Both the position numbers and the translations under genes were made by a program. From Roseomonas gilardii (GTDB lineage: Bacteria > Pseudomonadota > Alphaproteobacteria > Acetobacterales > Acetobacteraceae), in the NCBI RefSeq assembly GCF_001941945.1, contig NZ_CP015583.1, positions 2,735,501 through 2,799,500 on the forward strand: DNA of 64,000 bases, in the 5' to 3' direction. A model generated the notes under the pieces. It worked only from the letters and a program-made list of their open reading frames with translations, was not told where the DNA came from and did no database searches. The stretch's first letter is position 1; each line of letters opens with the position of its first letter. Positions 57,166 through 64,000 of this stretch are shown here, piece after piece.

Positions 57166-58056
57166 ATGCCCGAACTGCCCGAGGTCGAGACCGTGATGCG
57201 GGGCCTTTCCGCCGTGCTCACCGGCCGCACCATCGCCCATGCCGAGACCCGCCGCGCCGGGCTGCGCTGGCCCTTCCCGCCCGATCTGGCGATGCGCCTG
57301 ACCGGGGCACGGGTGGAGGGGTTCCGGCGCCGCGCGAAATACATGCTGATGCGGCTTTCCACCGGCGATTCGATGCTGGTCCATCTCGGCATGTCCGGCC
57401 GCATGGTGGCGCGGCAGGAAGGGGCGCCGCAGGTCTCCTCTCTCGGCCCGCAGGGCGCGGCCTCCGATGCCCGGGGCGCGGCGCCGGAGCGGCACGAGCA
57501 TCTGGTGATGGAGACGGAGGATGGCTGGCGGGTGGGGTTCTGCGACCCCCGCCGCTTCGGGATGGTGGACCTCGTGCCCACCGCGGCGGAGGATTCGCAC
57601 CGCCTCCTCGCCGGGCTGGGGCCGGAGCCGCTGGGCGATGCCTTCACCCCCGCCGTGCTGTCCCGCGCCCTGGCCGGCAAGGCGACGCCGATCAAGGCCG
57701 CGCTGCTGGACCAGCGCGTCGTAGCCGGGCTCGGCAACATCTATGTCTCGGAGGCGCTGTACCGCGCCGGGATCTCCCCCCGCCGCCTGGCCGGCACGGT
57801 GCCCGGCGCCCGGGCGGCGCGGCTGGTGCCGGCGATCAAGGCGGTGCTGGAGGAATCCATCGAGGCCGGCGGCTCCTCGCTGCGCGACTATGTGCGGGCG
57901 GATGGCGAGGTCGGCTTCTTCCAGGAGCGCTTCCACGTCTATGACCGGGAGGGGGGCGCCTGCCCCGCCTGCCCCGGCCCGCCGAAATGCCCCGGCATCG
58001 CCCGCATCGTGCAGGCCGGGCGCAGCACCTTCTTCTGCCCCCGCACCCAACGTTGA
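57166..58056 (+). CDS. mutM: Formamidopyrimidine-DNA glycosylase with atypical zinc finger
   Basis: 296 residues. The N-terminus (M)PELPEVETV provides the catalytic Pro2/Glu3; Lys58, HLGMSGRM and the AGLGNIYV helix-two-turn-helix are present. It removes 8-oxoguanine. The C-terminal finger keeps Cys266, Cys269 and Cys291 but the last Cys is Thr294 (FCPRTQR); Cys275 may substitute. A Gly/Ala-rich insertion at about 83-108 is also unusual. Start ATG 57166. Divergent from ubiE. Confidence 0.95.
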   Translation: MPELPEVETVMRGLSAVLTGRTIAHAETRRAGLRWPFPPDLAMRLTGARVEGFRRRAKYMLMRLSTGDSMLVHLGMSGRMVARQEGAPQVSSLGPQGAASDARGAAPERHEHLVMETEDGWRVGFCDPRRFGMVDLVPTAAEDSHRLLAGLGPEPLGDAFTPAVLSRALAGKATPIKAALLDQRVVAGLGNIYVSEALYRAGISPRRLAGTVPGARAARLVPAIKAVLEESIEAGGSSLRDYVRADGEVGFFQERFHVYDREGGACPACPGPPKCPGIARIVQAGRSTFFCPRTQR

Positions 58057-58102
58057 GGTTGGGGGCGTCGAGGTTCGAGGCGCCGGGGGTCAGGACGCTG
58101 GG

Positions 58103-58738
58103 TCAGGGGCGCCGGTTGTCGCCGCGCCAGCGCTCGATGGCGGCCAGGGCGGTTTCCGCATCGATGATGTCGGCATAGCGGCGGCCGATATCGCGGAGAT
58201 TGGCCTCATGCGCCTCCTCCGTATGGTCGCCCACGCAGTCGCGCGGCACCATCACGCGGAAGCCGAGGCTGAAGGCGTCGTTGACGCTGGCGCGGATGCA
58301 GCCGCTGGTGATGCAGCCGGTGACGATCACGGTATCCACCCTTTCCCGCGTCAGGATCGCGGCGGCGGGGGTGGCGAAGAAGATCGAGGGGGCGGATTTC
58401 ACCAGCCGCACATCCGGCGCCTCGGCCGCGATGCGCGGGTCGAGTTCCGCCTCCGGCCCGTCGGGGTGGAATTCCGTCACCGCGGCGATCTTCCAGTGCG
58501 GCGCGGCGCGCGGGCTGTCATAGGCGTTGACGCAGGCGATCACCGGCAGCCCGGCCGATTTCGCCGCGCGCATCAGCCGTGCCGTGGCCTCCACCGCGCG
58601 GTCCACCATCGGCGCGCCGCCCATGGGGAAGGCCGGGTCGGTGAAGCCGCGCTGGAAATCCACCACGACGAGGCCCGGCTTCTCGCCGAAGCCGATCTCG
58701 GCGGCGCCATAGCCCCGTGTGGCATAGATGTCGGACAT
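58103..58738 (-). CDS. Isochorismatase-family cysteine hydrolase
   Basis: 211 residues. Fold and catalytic triad: Asp27 in VVVDFQ, Lys114 in VKSAPS and Cys147 in CITSGCIRAS. The sequence resembles N-carbamoylsarcosine amidase or maleamate amidohydrolase types more than true isochorismatases. Substrate not assignable. It is divergent from the DUF1264 gene. Confidence 0.9.
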   Translation of the reverse strand: MSDIYATRGYGAAEIGFGEKPGLVVVDFQRGFTDPAFPMGGAPMVDRAVEATARLMRAAKSAGLPVIACVNAYDSPRAAPHWKIAAVTEFHPDGPEAELDPRIAAEAPDVRLVKSAPSIFFATPAAAILTRERVDTVIVTGCITSGCIRASVNDAFSLGFRVMVPRDCVGDHTEEAHEANLRDIGRRYADIIDAETALAAIERWRGDNRRP

Positions 58739-58863
58739 GGGTCTTCCCGCTCCGGGTTGCCTGCTCTTCTCCGGCACCATGCGAGCGCCGTGCCGCCGCC
58801 CCGGCGGGGCCGCGTGACCTTCCCGGCACCCCCGCGTTCCTCCTGCGCAGAGGAGGCAAGGCC

Positions 58864-59652
58864 ATGGCATGGTTCCACGACAGGTCCTGCGCGCATTGCG
58901 GCGGGCGTGGCGCACTCTCGGCCATCGGGCTGGGTGTCGCCGCCGGTGTCACCGCGGCGGCGGGGTTGCTGCTGGGCCGGAAGGCGCTGGCCACGGCGCG
59001 CATCGGCCAGGGCCATCCGCTGAAGCACCGTGTCCTCGACCTCGCCGCCGGCGCCATGCAGGCGAAGTATCCGCTGGAAGCGATGACCACCTATCTGAAC
59101 GGCTTCCACATGTATGCGGACGACATGGGTCGGCAGGTGGAGGCGACGCATTTCTGCATCCACCTGCGGCATGACCTGCACCAATGCGTGATCTTCGATT
59201 CCAACCGGCCCGACGCCCGGCTGATCGGCATCGAGTACATCATCAGCGAGGAGCGCTTCCGCGGACTGCCGGAGGAGGAGAAGCGCCTCTGGCACAGCCA
59301 TCATTACGAGGTGAAGTCGGGACTGCTGGTGGCACCCGGCATCCCGGAACTGGCGGAGCGCGCCTATTTCAAGGACCTCGTCTCGACCTACGGCAAGACC
59401 TTCCACACCTGGCAGTACGAACGGGACGACTTTCCCTATGGCATCCCGCAACTGATGATGGGCTTCACCGCCGATGGGCAGGTCCGTCCGGAGCTGGTCG
59501 AGGCGCGGGACAGGCGCCTGGGCGTCTCCACGGGTGAGCGCCGGCGCAAGCGGGATGGCATTCCCATGCCGGACGTGGCCGGGGGCGCCAATTCCTGGGA
59601 AGGCGGGCGGACCGTCCAGACCCGGCTGGAGGAGCGGCCCATGCGGCGGTGA
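58864..59652 (+). CDS. DUF1264 (OBAP-like) protein
   Basis: 262 residues. AGGAGG lies upstream of the ATG at 58864. A short hydrophobic segment (about 18-37, possible membrane anchor or signal) is followed by the DUF1264 core: FHMYADDMGRQVEATHFCIH, QCVIFDSNRPDARLIGIEYI, EEKRLWHSHHYEVKSGLLVA and TYGKTFHTWQYER. Plant members (OBAP) associate with seed oil bodies; bacterial function is unknown. The Arg-rich C-terminus is probably disordered. Confidence 0.9.
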   Translation: MAWFHDRSCAHCGGRGALSAIGLGVAAGVTAAAGLLLGRKALATARIGQGHPLKHRVLDLAAGAMQAKYPLEAMTTYLNGFHMYADDMGRQVEATHFCIHLRHDLHQCVIFDSNRPDARLIGIEYIISEERFRGLPEEEKRLWHSHHYEVKSGLLVAPGIPELAERAYFKDLVSTYGKTFHTWQYERDDFPYGIPQLMMGFTADGQVRPELVEARDRRLGVSTGERRRKRDGIPMPDVAGGANSWEGGRTVQTRLEERPMRR

Positions 59653-59687
59653 CGCCCTTGCCGGAGGGTCCGGAGCCGGCCGTCCTG

Positions 59688-59707
59688 ATGTTACAGATTG
59701 GTAACAT
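59688..59707. promoter_or_regulatory. Operator-like palindrome before the ACS-family MFS gene
   Basis: ATGTTAC-AGATTG-GTAACAT: 7-base arms with a 6-base centre, about 110 bases upstream of the MFS start. The GTTAC-N6-GTAAC layout is compatible with a dimeric HTH repressor such as a GntR-type protein controlling carboxylate uptake. The regulator gene is not adjacent. Confidence 0.55.
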
Positions 59708-59819
59708 GATCCGACCCCTGCCCTGACCTATCCTCGGCCGGCATTCCTGAACCCGCTCCTTTCTCCATTGGGGCGAGGCCCTTTCCCGTCCGCGCAACGG
59801 CCACGGACAGGGGGATGGG

Positions 59820-61148
59820 ATGCACCGAGGAATTCGAGGAAGCATCGTGGTCCAAGAGAAACAGGTGATCGCCAAGATCACCCGGCGTCTGATTCCCTTC
59901 CTGGGGATCATCTATCTGATCGCCTATATCGACCGGCAGAATGTCAGCTACGCCAAGCTGCAGATGGTTGGCGCGCTCGGCCTGTCGGAATATGCCTATG
60001 GGCTCGGCGCATCGCTCTTCTTCATCGGCTATTTCATCTTCGAGGTGCCGAGCAACATCTTCCTGGAGAAGTTCGGCGCGCCGCGCTGGTTCGCGCGCAT
60101 CATGGTCACCTGGGGCGCCGTGACCGTTGCCCTCGCCTACACGCAGAGCACCACGATGTTCTACATCCTGCGCTTCCTGCTGGGTGTCTGCGAGGCCGGC
60201 TTCTTCCCCGGCGTGCTCTATCTCCTGACGCTGTGGTATCCGCACGAGTATCGCGGGCGCATGGTCGGCTCCTTCATGGTGTTCAGCGCCTTCGCCAATG
60301 CCATCGGCGCGCCGATCGGCGGCATGCTGCTCGACCTCGACGGGCTTGGCGGGCACCAGGGCTGGCAATGGGTCTTCCTGGTCACCGGCGTGCCGGCGAT
60401 CCTGATGGGCGTCGTGACGCTCTTCTACCTCGACCGCGGGCCGCAGGAGTCCCGCATCCTGACGCCGGAGGAGAAGGTCTGGCTGGCGCGCCGCCTCTCG
60501 GACGAGACGCAGCGCATGCGCAAGACCGAGCACAAGAACCCCCTCGCGGTGCTGGCGGATTCACGGGTGCTGCTGATGACGCTCTACTACGTCGCCTTCC
60601 CGCTCGGCGCCTACGGGCTCAGCTACTGGCTGCCGACCATCGTGAAGGGCTTCGGCGTCAGCAACACCGCCAATGGCTGGATCAACGTGATCCCCTGGCT
60701 GCTGGTGGCGCTCGGCCTCTATACTTGGCCGAAGCTGGCCGCCGGGAAGAGCCCCACCGCCTTCATCGTCATCCCCGCCCTGTTCGGCGCCGCCTGCCTC
60801 GTGCTCAGCGTCTATGTGCCGGACAACACGCTGCGCTTCGTCTTCCTCTGCGGCGCGGCGGTCGGGATCTTCGCGCCGCAGCCGGTGCTCTGGGCCATCC
60901 CCTCCGCCTTCCTGACAGGCGCCTCGGCGGCGGCGGGCCTCGCCGCGATCAACTCGGTGGGCAATCTTGGCGGCTTCATCGCGCAGAACGCGATCCCCTG
61001 GATCCGCGACAGCACGGGGAGCAACACCATGCCGATGCTCTTCCTCGCGGCCTGCCTGGTGGTAGGCGCGCTGATGACCTTCGTGGTGATGGCGGTGATC
61101 CGTCGCCACGGGGTGGGCGAGGTCAGGGTCGCCAGCCCGGCGGAGTGA
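59820..61148 (+). CDS. MFS permease, anion:cation symporter (ACS) family
   Basis: 442 residues with twelve predicted spans. The first span DRQNVSYAKLQM and EVPSNIFLEKFGAPRW follow the ACS family pattern (phthalate, tartrate, glucarate, 4-hydroxyphenylacetate transporters). A carboxylate is the likely substrate. Start at ATG 59820; a GTG at 59847 is an alternative. An operator-like palindrome lies upstream. Confidence 0.93.
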   Translation: MHRGIRGSIVVQEKQVIAKITRRLIPFLGIIYLIAYIDRQNVSYAKLQMVGALGLSEYAYGLGASLFFIGYFIFEVPSNIFLEKFGAPRWFARIMVTWGAVTVALAYTQSTTMFYILRFLLGVCEAGFFPGVLYLLTLWYPHEYRGRMVGSFMVFSAFANAIGAPIGGMLLDLDGLGGHQGWQWVFLVTGVPAILMGVVTLFYLDRGPQESRILTPEEKVWLARRLSDETQRMRKTEHKNPLAVLADSRVLLMTLYYVAFPLGAYGLSYWLPTIVKGFGVSNTANGWINVIPWLLVALGLYTWPKLAAGKSPTAFIVIPALFGAACLVLSVYVPDNTLRFVFLCGAAVGIFAPQPVLWAIPSAFLTGASAAAGLAAINSVGNLGGFIAQNAIPWIRDSTGSNTMPMLFLAACLVVGALMTFVVMAVIRRHGVGEVRVASPAE

Positions 61149-61196
61149 GGGCAGCACGAGCCCGGAGGGATGCCGCCCGGGCGGCATCCCTCCGCC

Positions 61197-61664
61197 TCAG
61201 GCGCCGAGGGTTTTCCGCATGTGGACGATGACCCCGCCCGTCCAGATCTCCTCGCGCTCCACCTCGTAGCCCAGGCGATGGTAGAGGCGGATGTTCTCGG
61301 CGAAGCGCTGGTTGGTGTAGAGCCGGACCAGCCCGTGGCCTTCCGCGCGAGCCACGGCCTCGGCATGGCCGACCAGGAAGCGGCCCAGCCCCTGGCCCTG
61401 ATGCGCCGGCAGCACCGCGACATTCTCGATCATCAGGTGGTCGGGTCCGAGGATCATCTCCACCAGCCCGGCCAGCATCTCCCCTTTGTGCAGCAGGTCG
61501 ATCCGGTGGCCCTTGCGCAGGGCCTCGGCGTAATCCGCCGTCATCGGCCAGGGCTCGCGCCCGATGAGCGGGACCCATCGGGCATAGGCCGCGCGCGACA
61601 GGGCGCGGATCGCCCCGGCCTCCGCCGGGACGGCGCTGCGCAGGATCGGGATCTCGCCGGACAT
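61197..61664 (-). CDS. GNAT-family N-acetyltransferase
   Basis: 155 residues. Acetyl-CoA motif A is clear: ENVAVLPAHQGQGLGRFLVGHAEA, followed by the LYTNQRFAENIRLYHRLGYE block. The acceptor is unknown. Start ATG 61664; transcribed towards the ACS permease gene, which ends 48 bases away. Confidence 0.9.
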   Translation of the reverse strand: MSGEIPILRSAVPAEAGAIRALSRAAYARWVPLIGREPWPMTADYAEALRKGHRIDLLHKGEMLAGLVEMILGPDHLMIENVAVLPAHQGQGLGRFLVGHAEAVARAEGHGLVRLYTNQRFAENIRLYHRLGYEVEREEIWTGGVIVHMRKTLGA

Positions 61665-61704
61665 GAACGTCTCTCCGCTGGGATGCAGGCCAGATCGGGA
61701 GTCC

Positions 61705-62352
61705 TCAGCGTCGCAGCAGCCGTTCCGCGACGGGCCGCCGCCGTTCCCAGCCCAGCCGCTCCAGTTCCGGTGCCGCCTCCTCCGCCTCGGGCCAGCCGAG
61801 GCAGAGATAGCCGATGAACAGCCAGCCCTCCGGCACATCCAGGACGCGCCGCACCTCCGCCGGGTCGAGGATGGAGACCCAGCCCAGCCCCACCCCCTCC
61901 GCCCGTGCCGCCAGCCACAGCGTGTGCAGCGCCATCACGGCGGAATAGGCCACGGTTTCCGGCATGGTCTCCCGGCCGAGCCCATGGCCCTGCGCCGGAT
62001 CGCGCTCCGCGAAAAGGGCGAGGTGGCAGGGTGCCTCCTCCAGCCCCGCGAGCTTCAGCCGGGCGTAGAGGCCGGCCCTTTCTTCCGTCTGCCCGGCCAG
62101 GGCCAGGGCGTTGCAGCGGGCGAAATCCGCCCGGATCGCCGCGCGCCGCGCCGTGTCCTCCACCGTGACGAAGCGCCAGGGCTGGCTCAGCCCGACCGAG
62201 GGGGCGAGGTTCGCCTGTTCCAGCAGGCGCTCCAGCAACCCATCCGGCAGCGGGTCGCGGCGGAAATGGCGCACATCCCGCCGCCAGCGGAACAGGGCCG
62301 CCAGTTCCGCCCGGAAGGCATCGTCGAAACGGGGCGCGTCGGCTCTGGGCAT
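61705..62352 (-). CDS. bluB: 5,6-dimethylbenzimidazole synthase BluB
   Basis: 215 residues. BluB-specific features of this nitroreductase-fold FMN enzyme are visible: RDVRHFRRDPLP, NLAPSVGLSQPWRFV, an ERAGLYARLKLAGL lid, GLGRETMPETVAYSAVMALH and GVGLGWVSILDP. It converts FMNH2 to the lower ligand of vitamin B12. With cobS and cobT in the window it indicates an aerobic B12 pathway. It overlaps neither neighbour and no cobalamin riboswitch is seen upstream. Confidence 0.93.
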   Translation of the reverse strand: MPRADAPRFDDAFRAELAALFRWRRDVRHFRRDPLPDGLLERLLEQANLAPSVGLSQPWRFVTVEDTARRAAIRADFARCNALALAGQTEERAGLYARLKLAGLEEAPCHLALFAERDPAQGHGLGRETMPETVAYSAVMALHTLWLAARAEGVGLGWVSILDPAEVRRVLDVPEGWLFIGYLCLGWPEAEEAAPELERLGWERRRPVAERLLRR

Positions 62353-62450
62353 GGCGGGGCTTCTACGCCCTCCGCCGGGGCATCTCCAGGGCGCGTCATG
62401 GGGTCTGCCGGCGTGCGGCCGCCCCATCGGCCCCGCGCGCAAGACCGGTA

Positions 62451-63560
62451 TCAGACCACCGGAACGTCCCGCATCCCGCCATGGCGGGCGACCAGCCGGG
62501 CGATGACCGGGCCGAGCAGGATCACGATCACCAGCCGGATCGCCTGGAGGGCCATGACGAAGGAGAGGTCCACCTGGCTGGAAGCGGCGATCACCGCCAC
62601 GGAATCGATCCCGCCCGGGCTGGTGGCGAGGTAGGCGGTCAGCGGGTCGATGCCGACCAGATGCGTCAGCAGCGCCGCCAGCCCGCCGCAGAAGCCCATC
62701 AGCAGCAGGATCGAGACGGCGATGCGCGGCATGGCGCGCAGCGCGTGCATCAGCACGGCACGGGTGAAGCTGAGACCGATGCGCCAGCCCAGCACGGCGT
62801 AGCTGATGGCCAGGAGCCATTCGGGAAGCTGGATGTCCAGCAGGCCGGTGGCGTGCAGCGCCGCCCCGATCAGCATCGGCACCAGCAGCGGTCCGGCGGG
62901 GATGCGCGACCACTGCCCCAGGAAGCCGCCGCCGAAGGCCAGCAGCAGCGTGCCGGTGAAGGAGAAGGGATCGAGCGCCGGGAACCAGGCGATGGCGGGC
63001 GCCTGGGCGCCGGAGGTATCCACCCATATCCGCGCGATCAGCGAGGCCGCGATCGCCACGAAGGCCACCCGCAGATACTGCATGAAGGCCACCAGCCGGG
63101 CATCGGCGCCGAAGGCCTGGGCCATCAGCACCATGGCCGAGGCGGCGCCGGGGGTGGAGCCCCAGACCGCGGTGGTGCCCGGCAACACGCCCCAGCGGCT
63201 CATCAGGAAGCCCAGCACGCTGCTGGCCGCCAGGGTGGACAGCACCACGCCCAGGAAGAGCGGCCAGTCGGACAGGAAGGTCTGGATGATCTCGGCAGTG
63301 ATGGAGACCGCCACCAGCGCGCCGACCACGCCCTGCACCCCGGTGAAGGCGAATTTCGGCATGCGCAGCGCGGCGCCGCCCACCGCCACCAGGATCGCCG
63401 CCACCATGGGGCCGAGCAGCAGGGAGGCCGGCAGGCCGGTGGTCATCAGCCCCCCGGACAGCACCACCGAGAGGAGCACGAGCACCGCCCAGGATGCCGG
63501 CACCGGCAGCCCGCTCAACAGGCCCTTGGAGGTCGGGGGGGAAGCCTGCTGGCGTGTCAC
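62451..63560 (-). CDS. AbrB-family membrane protein
   Basis: 369 residues with about ten spans. Gly-rich membrane helices, PGTTAVWGSTPGAASAM and YLATSPGGIDSVAVIAA repeats match the AbrB (ammonia monooxygenase-named) family of membrane proteins, which are misnamed and of uncertain function. The two Pro-Gly-rich segments come from an internal duplication. Transcribed away from glmS. Confidence 0.88.
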   Translation of the reverse strand: MTRQQASPPTSKGLLSGLPVPASWAVLVLLSVVLSGGLMTTGLPASLLLGPMVAAILVAVGGAALRMPKFAFTGVQGVVGALVAVSITAEIIQTFLSDWPLFLGVVLSTLAASSVLGFLMSRWGVLPGTTAVWGSTPGAASAMVLMAQAFGADARLVAFMQYLRVAFVAIAASLIARIWVDTSGAQAPAIAWFPALDPFSFTGTLLLAFGGGFLGQWSRIPAGPLLVPMLIGAALHATGLLDIQLPEWLLAISYAVLGWRIGLSFTRAVLMHALRAMPRIAVSILLLMGFCGGLAALLTHLVGIDPLTAYLATSPGGIDSVAVIAASSQVDLSFVMALQAIRLVIVILLGPVIARLVARHGGMRDVPVV

Positions 63561-63622
63561 GTCGGGTCAGCCTTTTTCATTTTCGTCCAGGCCCCCGCCC
63601 GGCCAGTGGGGGCCGGTCCGGC

Positions 63623-64000
63623 CTACTCCACCGTCACCGCCTTGGCGAGGTTACGCGGCTGGTCCACGTCGGTGCCCTTCAGCACGGCGACGTGATAGGC
63701 CAGCATCTGGACCGGGATCGCGTGCAGGATCGGTGCCACGAAGGGATCGACCGTCGGCAGCACCACCACGCGCTCGGCGAAGCGGCGCAGCACCGGCGCC
63801 CCCGCCGCATCGGTGAAGGCGATGATCCGCCCGCCGCGCGCCGCCGCCTCCTGGAGGTTGGAGGCCGTCTTCTCGAAGAGCGGCCCGCCGGGGCAGAGGG
63901 CGATCACCGGCACGGCGGGATCGATCAGCGCGATCGGCCCGTGCTTCATCTCGCCCGCCGCATAGCCCTCGGCATGGATGTAGGACAGCTCCTTGAGCTT
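63623..64000 (-). CDS. glmS: Glutamine-fructose-6-phosphate aminotransferase, C-terminal part (partial)
   Basis: Runs off the right edge of the window; at least 125 residues are present. [20 protein letters not shown], then GPIALIDP, and the ending [13 protein letters not shown] are the conserved isomerase-domain C-terminus of GlmS, which makes glucosamine 6-phosphate for cell-wall synthesis. The N-terminal glutaminase and most of the isomerase domain lie outside the window. Confidence 0.96.
   Translation of the reverse strand, partial: KLKELSYIHAEGYAAGEMKHGPIALIDPAVPVIALCPGGPLFEKTASNLQEAAARGGRIIAFTDAAGAPVLRRFAERVVVLPTVDPFVAPILHAIPVQMLAYHVAVLKGTDVDQPRNLAKAVTVE

Noticed and set aside
61705-62450. 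Cobalamin riboswitch upstream of bluB
   Set aside because: The bluB upstream region is short (98 bases to the next gene) and no B12-box-like sequence or multi-stem leader is seen; the same holds before cobS.

Overview
The window is very G+C-rich DNA (except for a few short A+T-rich patches) that looks like an alphaproteobacterium, most probably an Acetobacteraceae member such as Roseomonas. This is inferred from gene content and order: accA-xerD beside a fused aroK-aroB, bolA next to a DnaJ-domain gene followed by cobS-cobT, and a DUF3311/monocarboxylate symporter pair. No 16S rRNA or other decisive marker lies in the window.

Region by region. (1) 1-6449 is the right end of an integrated mobile element: a TTGACA promoter embedded in two direct-repeat operators, then 14 tightly overlapping small same-strand genes. 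They include a protein ending in a stand-alone ClpX-type zinc finger, a Lar-like zinc-ribbon protein and an excisionase-like HTH protein, and the run ends with a tyrosine integrase. The element stops at a duplicated 3' half of a tRNA-Thr(GGU) gene at 6401-6449, which is the attachment site; the intact tRNA should lie to the left, outside the window. (2) 6450-21513 is chromosome: a GGDEF-EAL protein, an orphan TRAP-type binding protein, argJ, a parvulin foldase, a tannase-family esterase, a 767-base gap rich in palindromes, a DUF3311/symporter pair, and secA with a good promoter and a leader hairpin, followed directly by a transglutaminase-like gene. (3) 21583-25775 is a less G+C-rich two-gene island: a glycosyltransferase-DUF4214-methyltransferase fusion and a TPR-glycosyltransferase fusion, probably for surface glycan or protein glycosylation. 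(4) 25920-33028 holds accA, a PAP2 phosphatase, xerD, a 48-residue membrane protein gene, the aroK-aroB fusion, a DUF2889 gene and an O-acyltransferase. (5) 33029-38807 holds bolA, dnaJ-like, cobS and cobT (aerobic cobalt insertion into corrin; bluB for the lower ligand is at 61705), a phytase-like lipoprotein and a histidine-kinase-like protein lacking its key residues. (6) 38853-46758 holds rpmB, an Atm1-type ABC exporter, a DUF4743 Nudix protein, an SDR oxidoreductase, a LuxR-type regulator behind a perfect 18-base palindrome, and a 704-residue unknown protein. (7) 46849-49062 is a four-gene overlapping operon: a secreted SH3 protein with 12-base tandem repeats, then the two halves of a nitrile hydratase beta subunit as separate genes, then a cobalt-type alpha subunit. 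That is the layout of thiocyanate hydrolase or toyocamycin-type nitrile hydratase. (8) 49121-64000 is mostly housekeeping and transport: DsrE-like, moeB, DUF4260, coaBC, dut, a peptide-type binding protein, an MFS permease, ubiE, mutM with an incomplete zinc finger, an isochorismatase-family hydrolase, a DUF1264 protein, an ACS-family permease behind an operator-like palindrome, a GNAT, bluB, an AbrB-family membrane protein and the 3' end of glmS.

Most worth a second look are the three-subunit nitrile hydratase/thiocyanate hydrolase-like operon, the stand-alone ClpX zinc finger in the mobile element, the glycosyltransferase-DUF4214-methyltransferase fusion, the aroK-aroB fusion, and several uncatalogued palindromes and repeats. 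All assignments come from reading the sequence; no database search was run.
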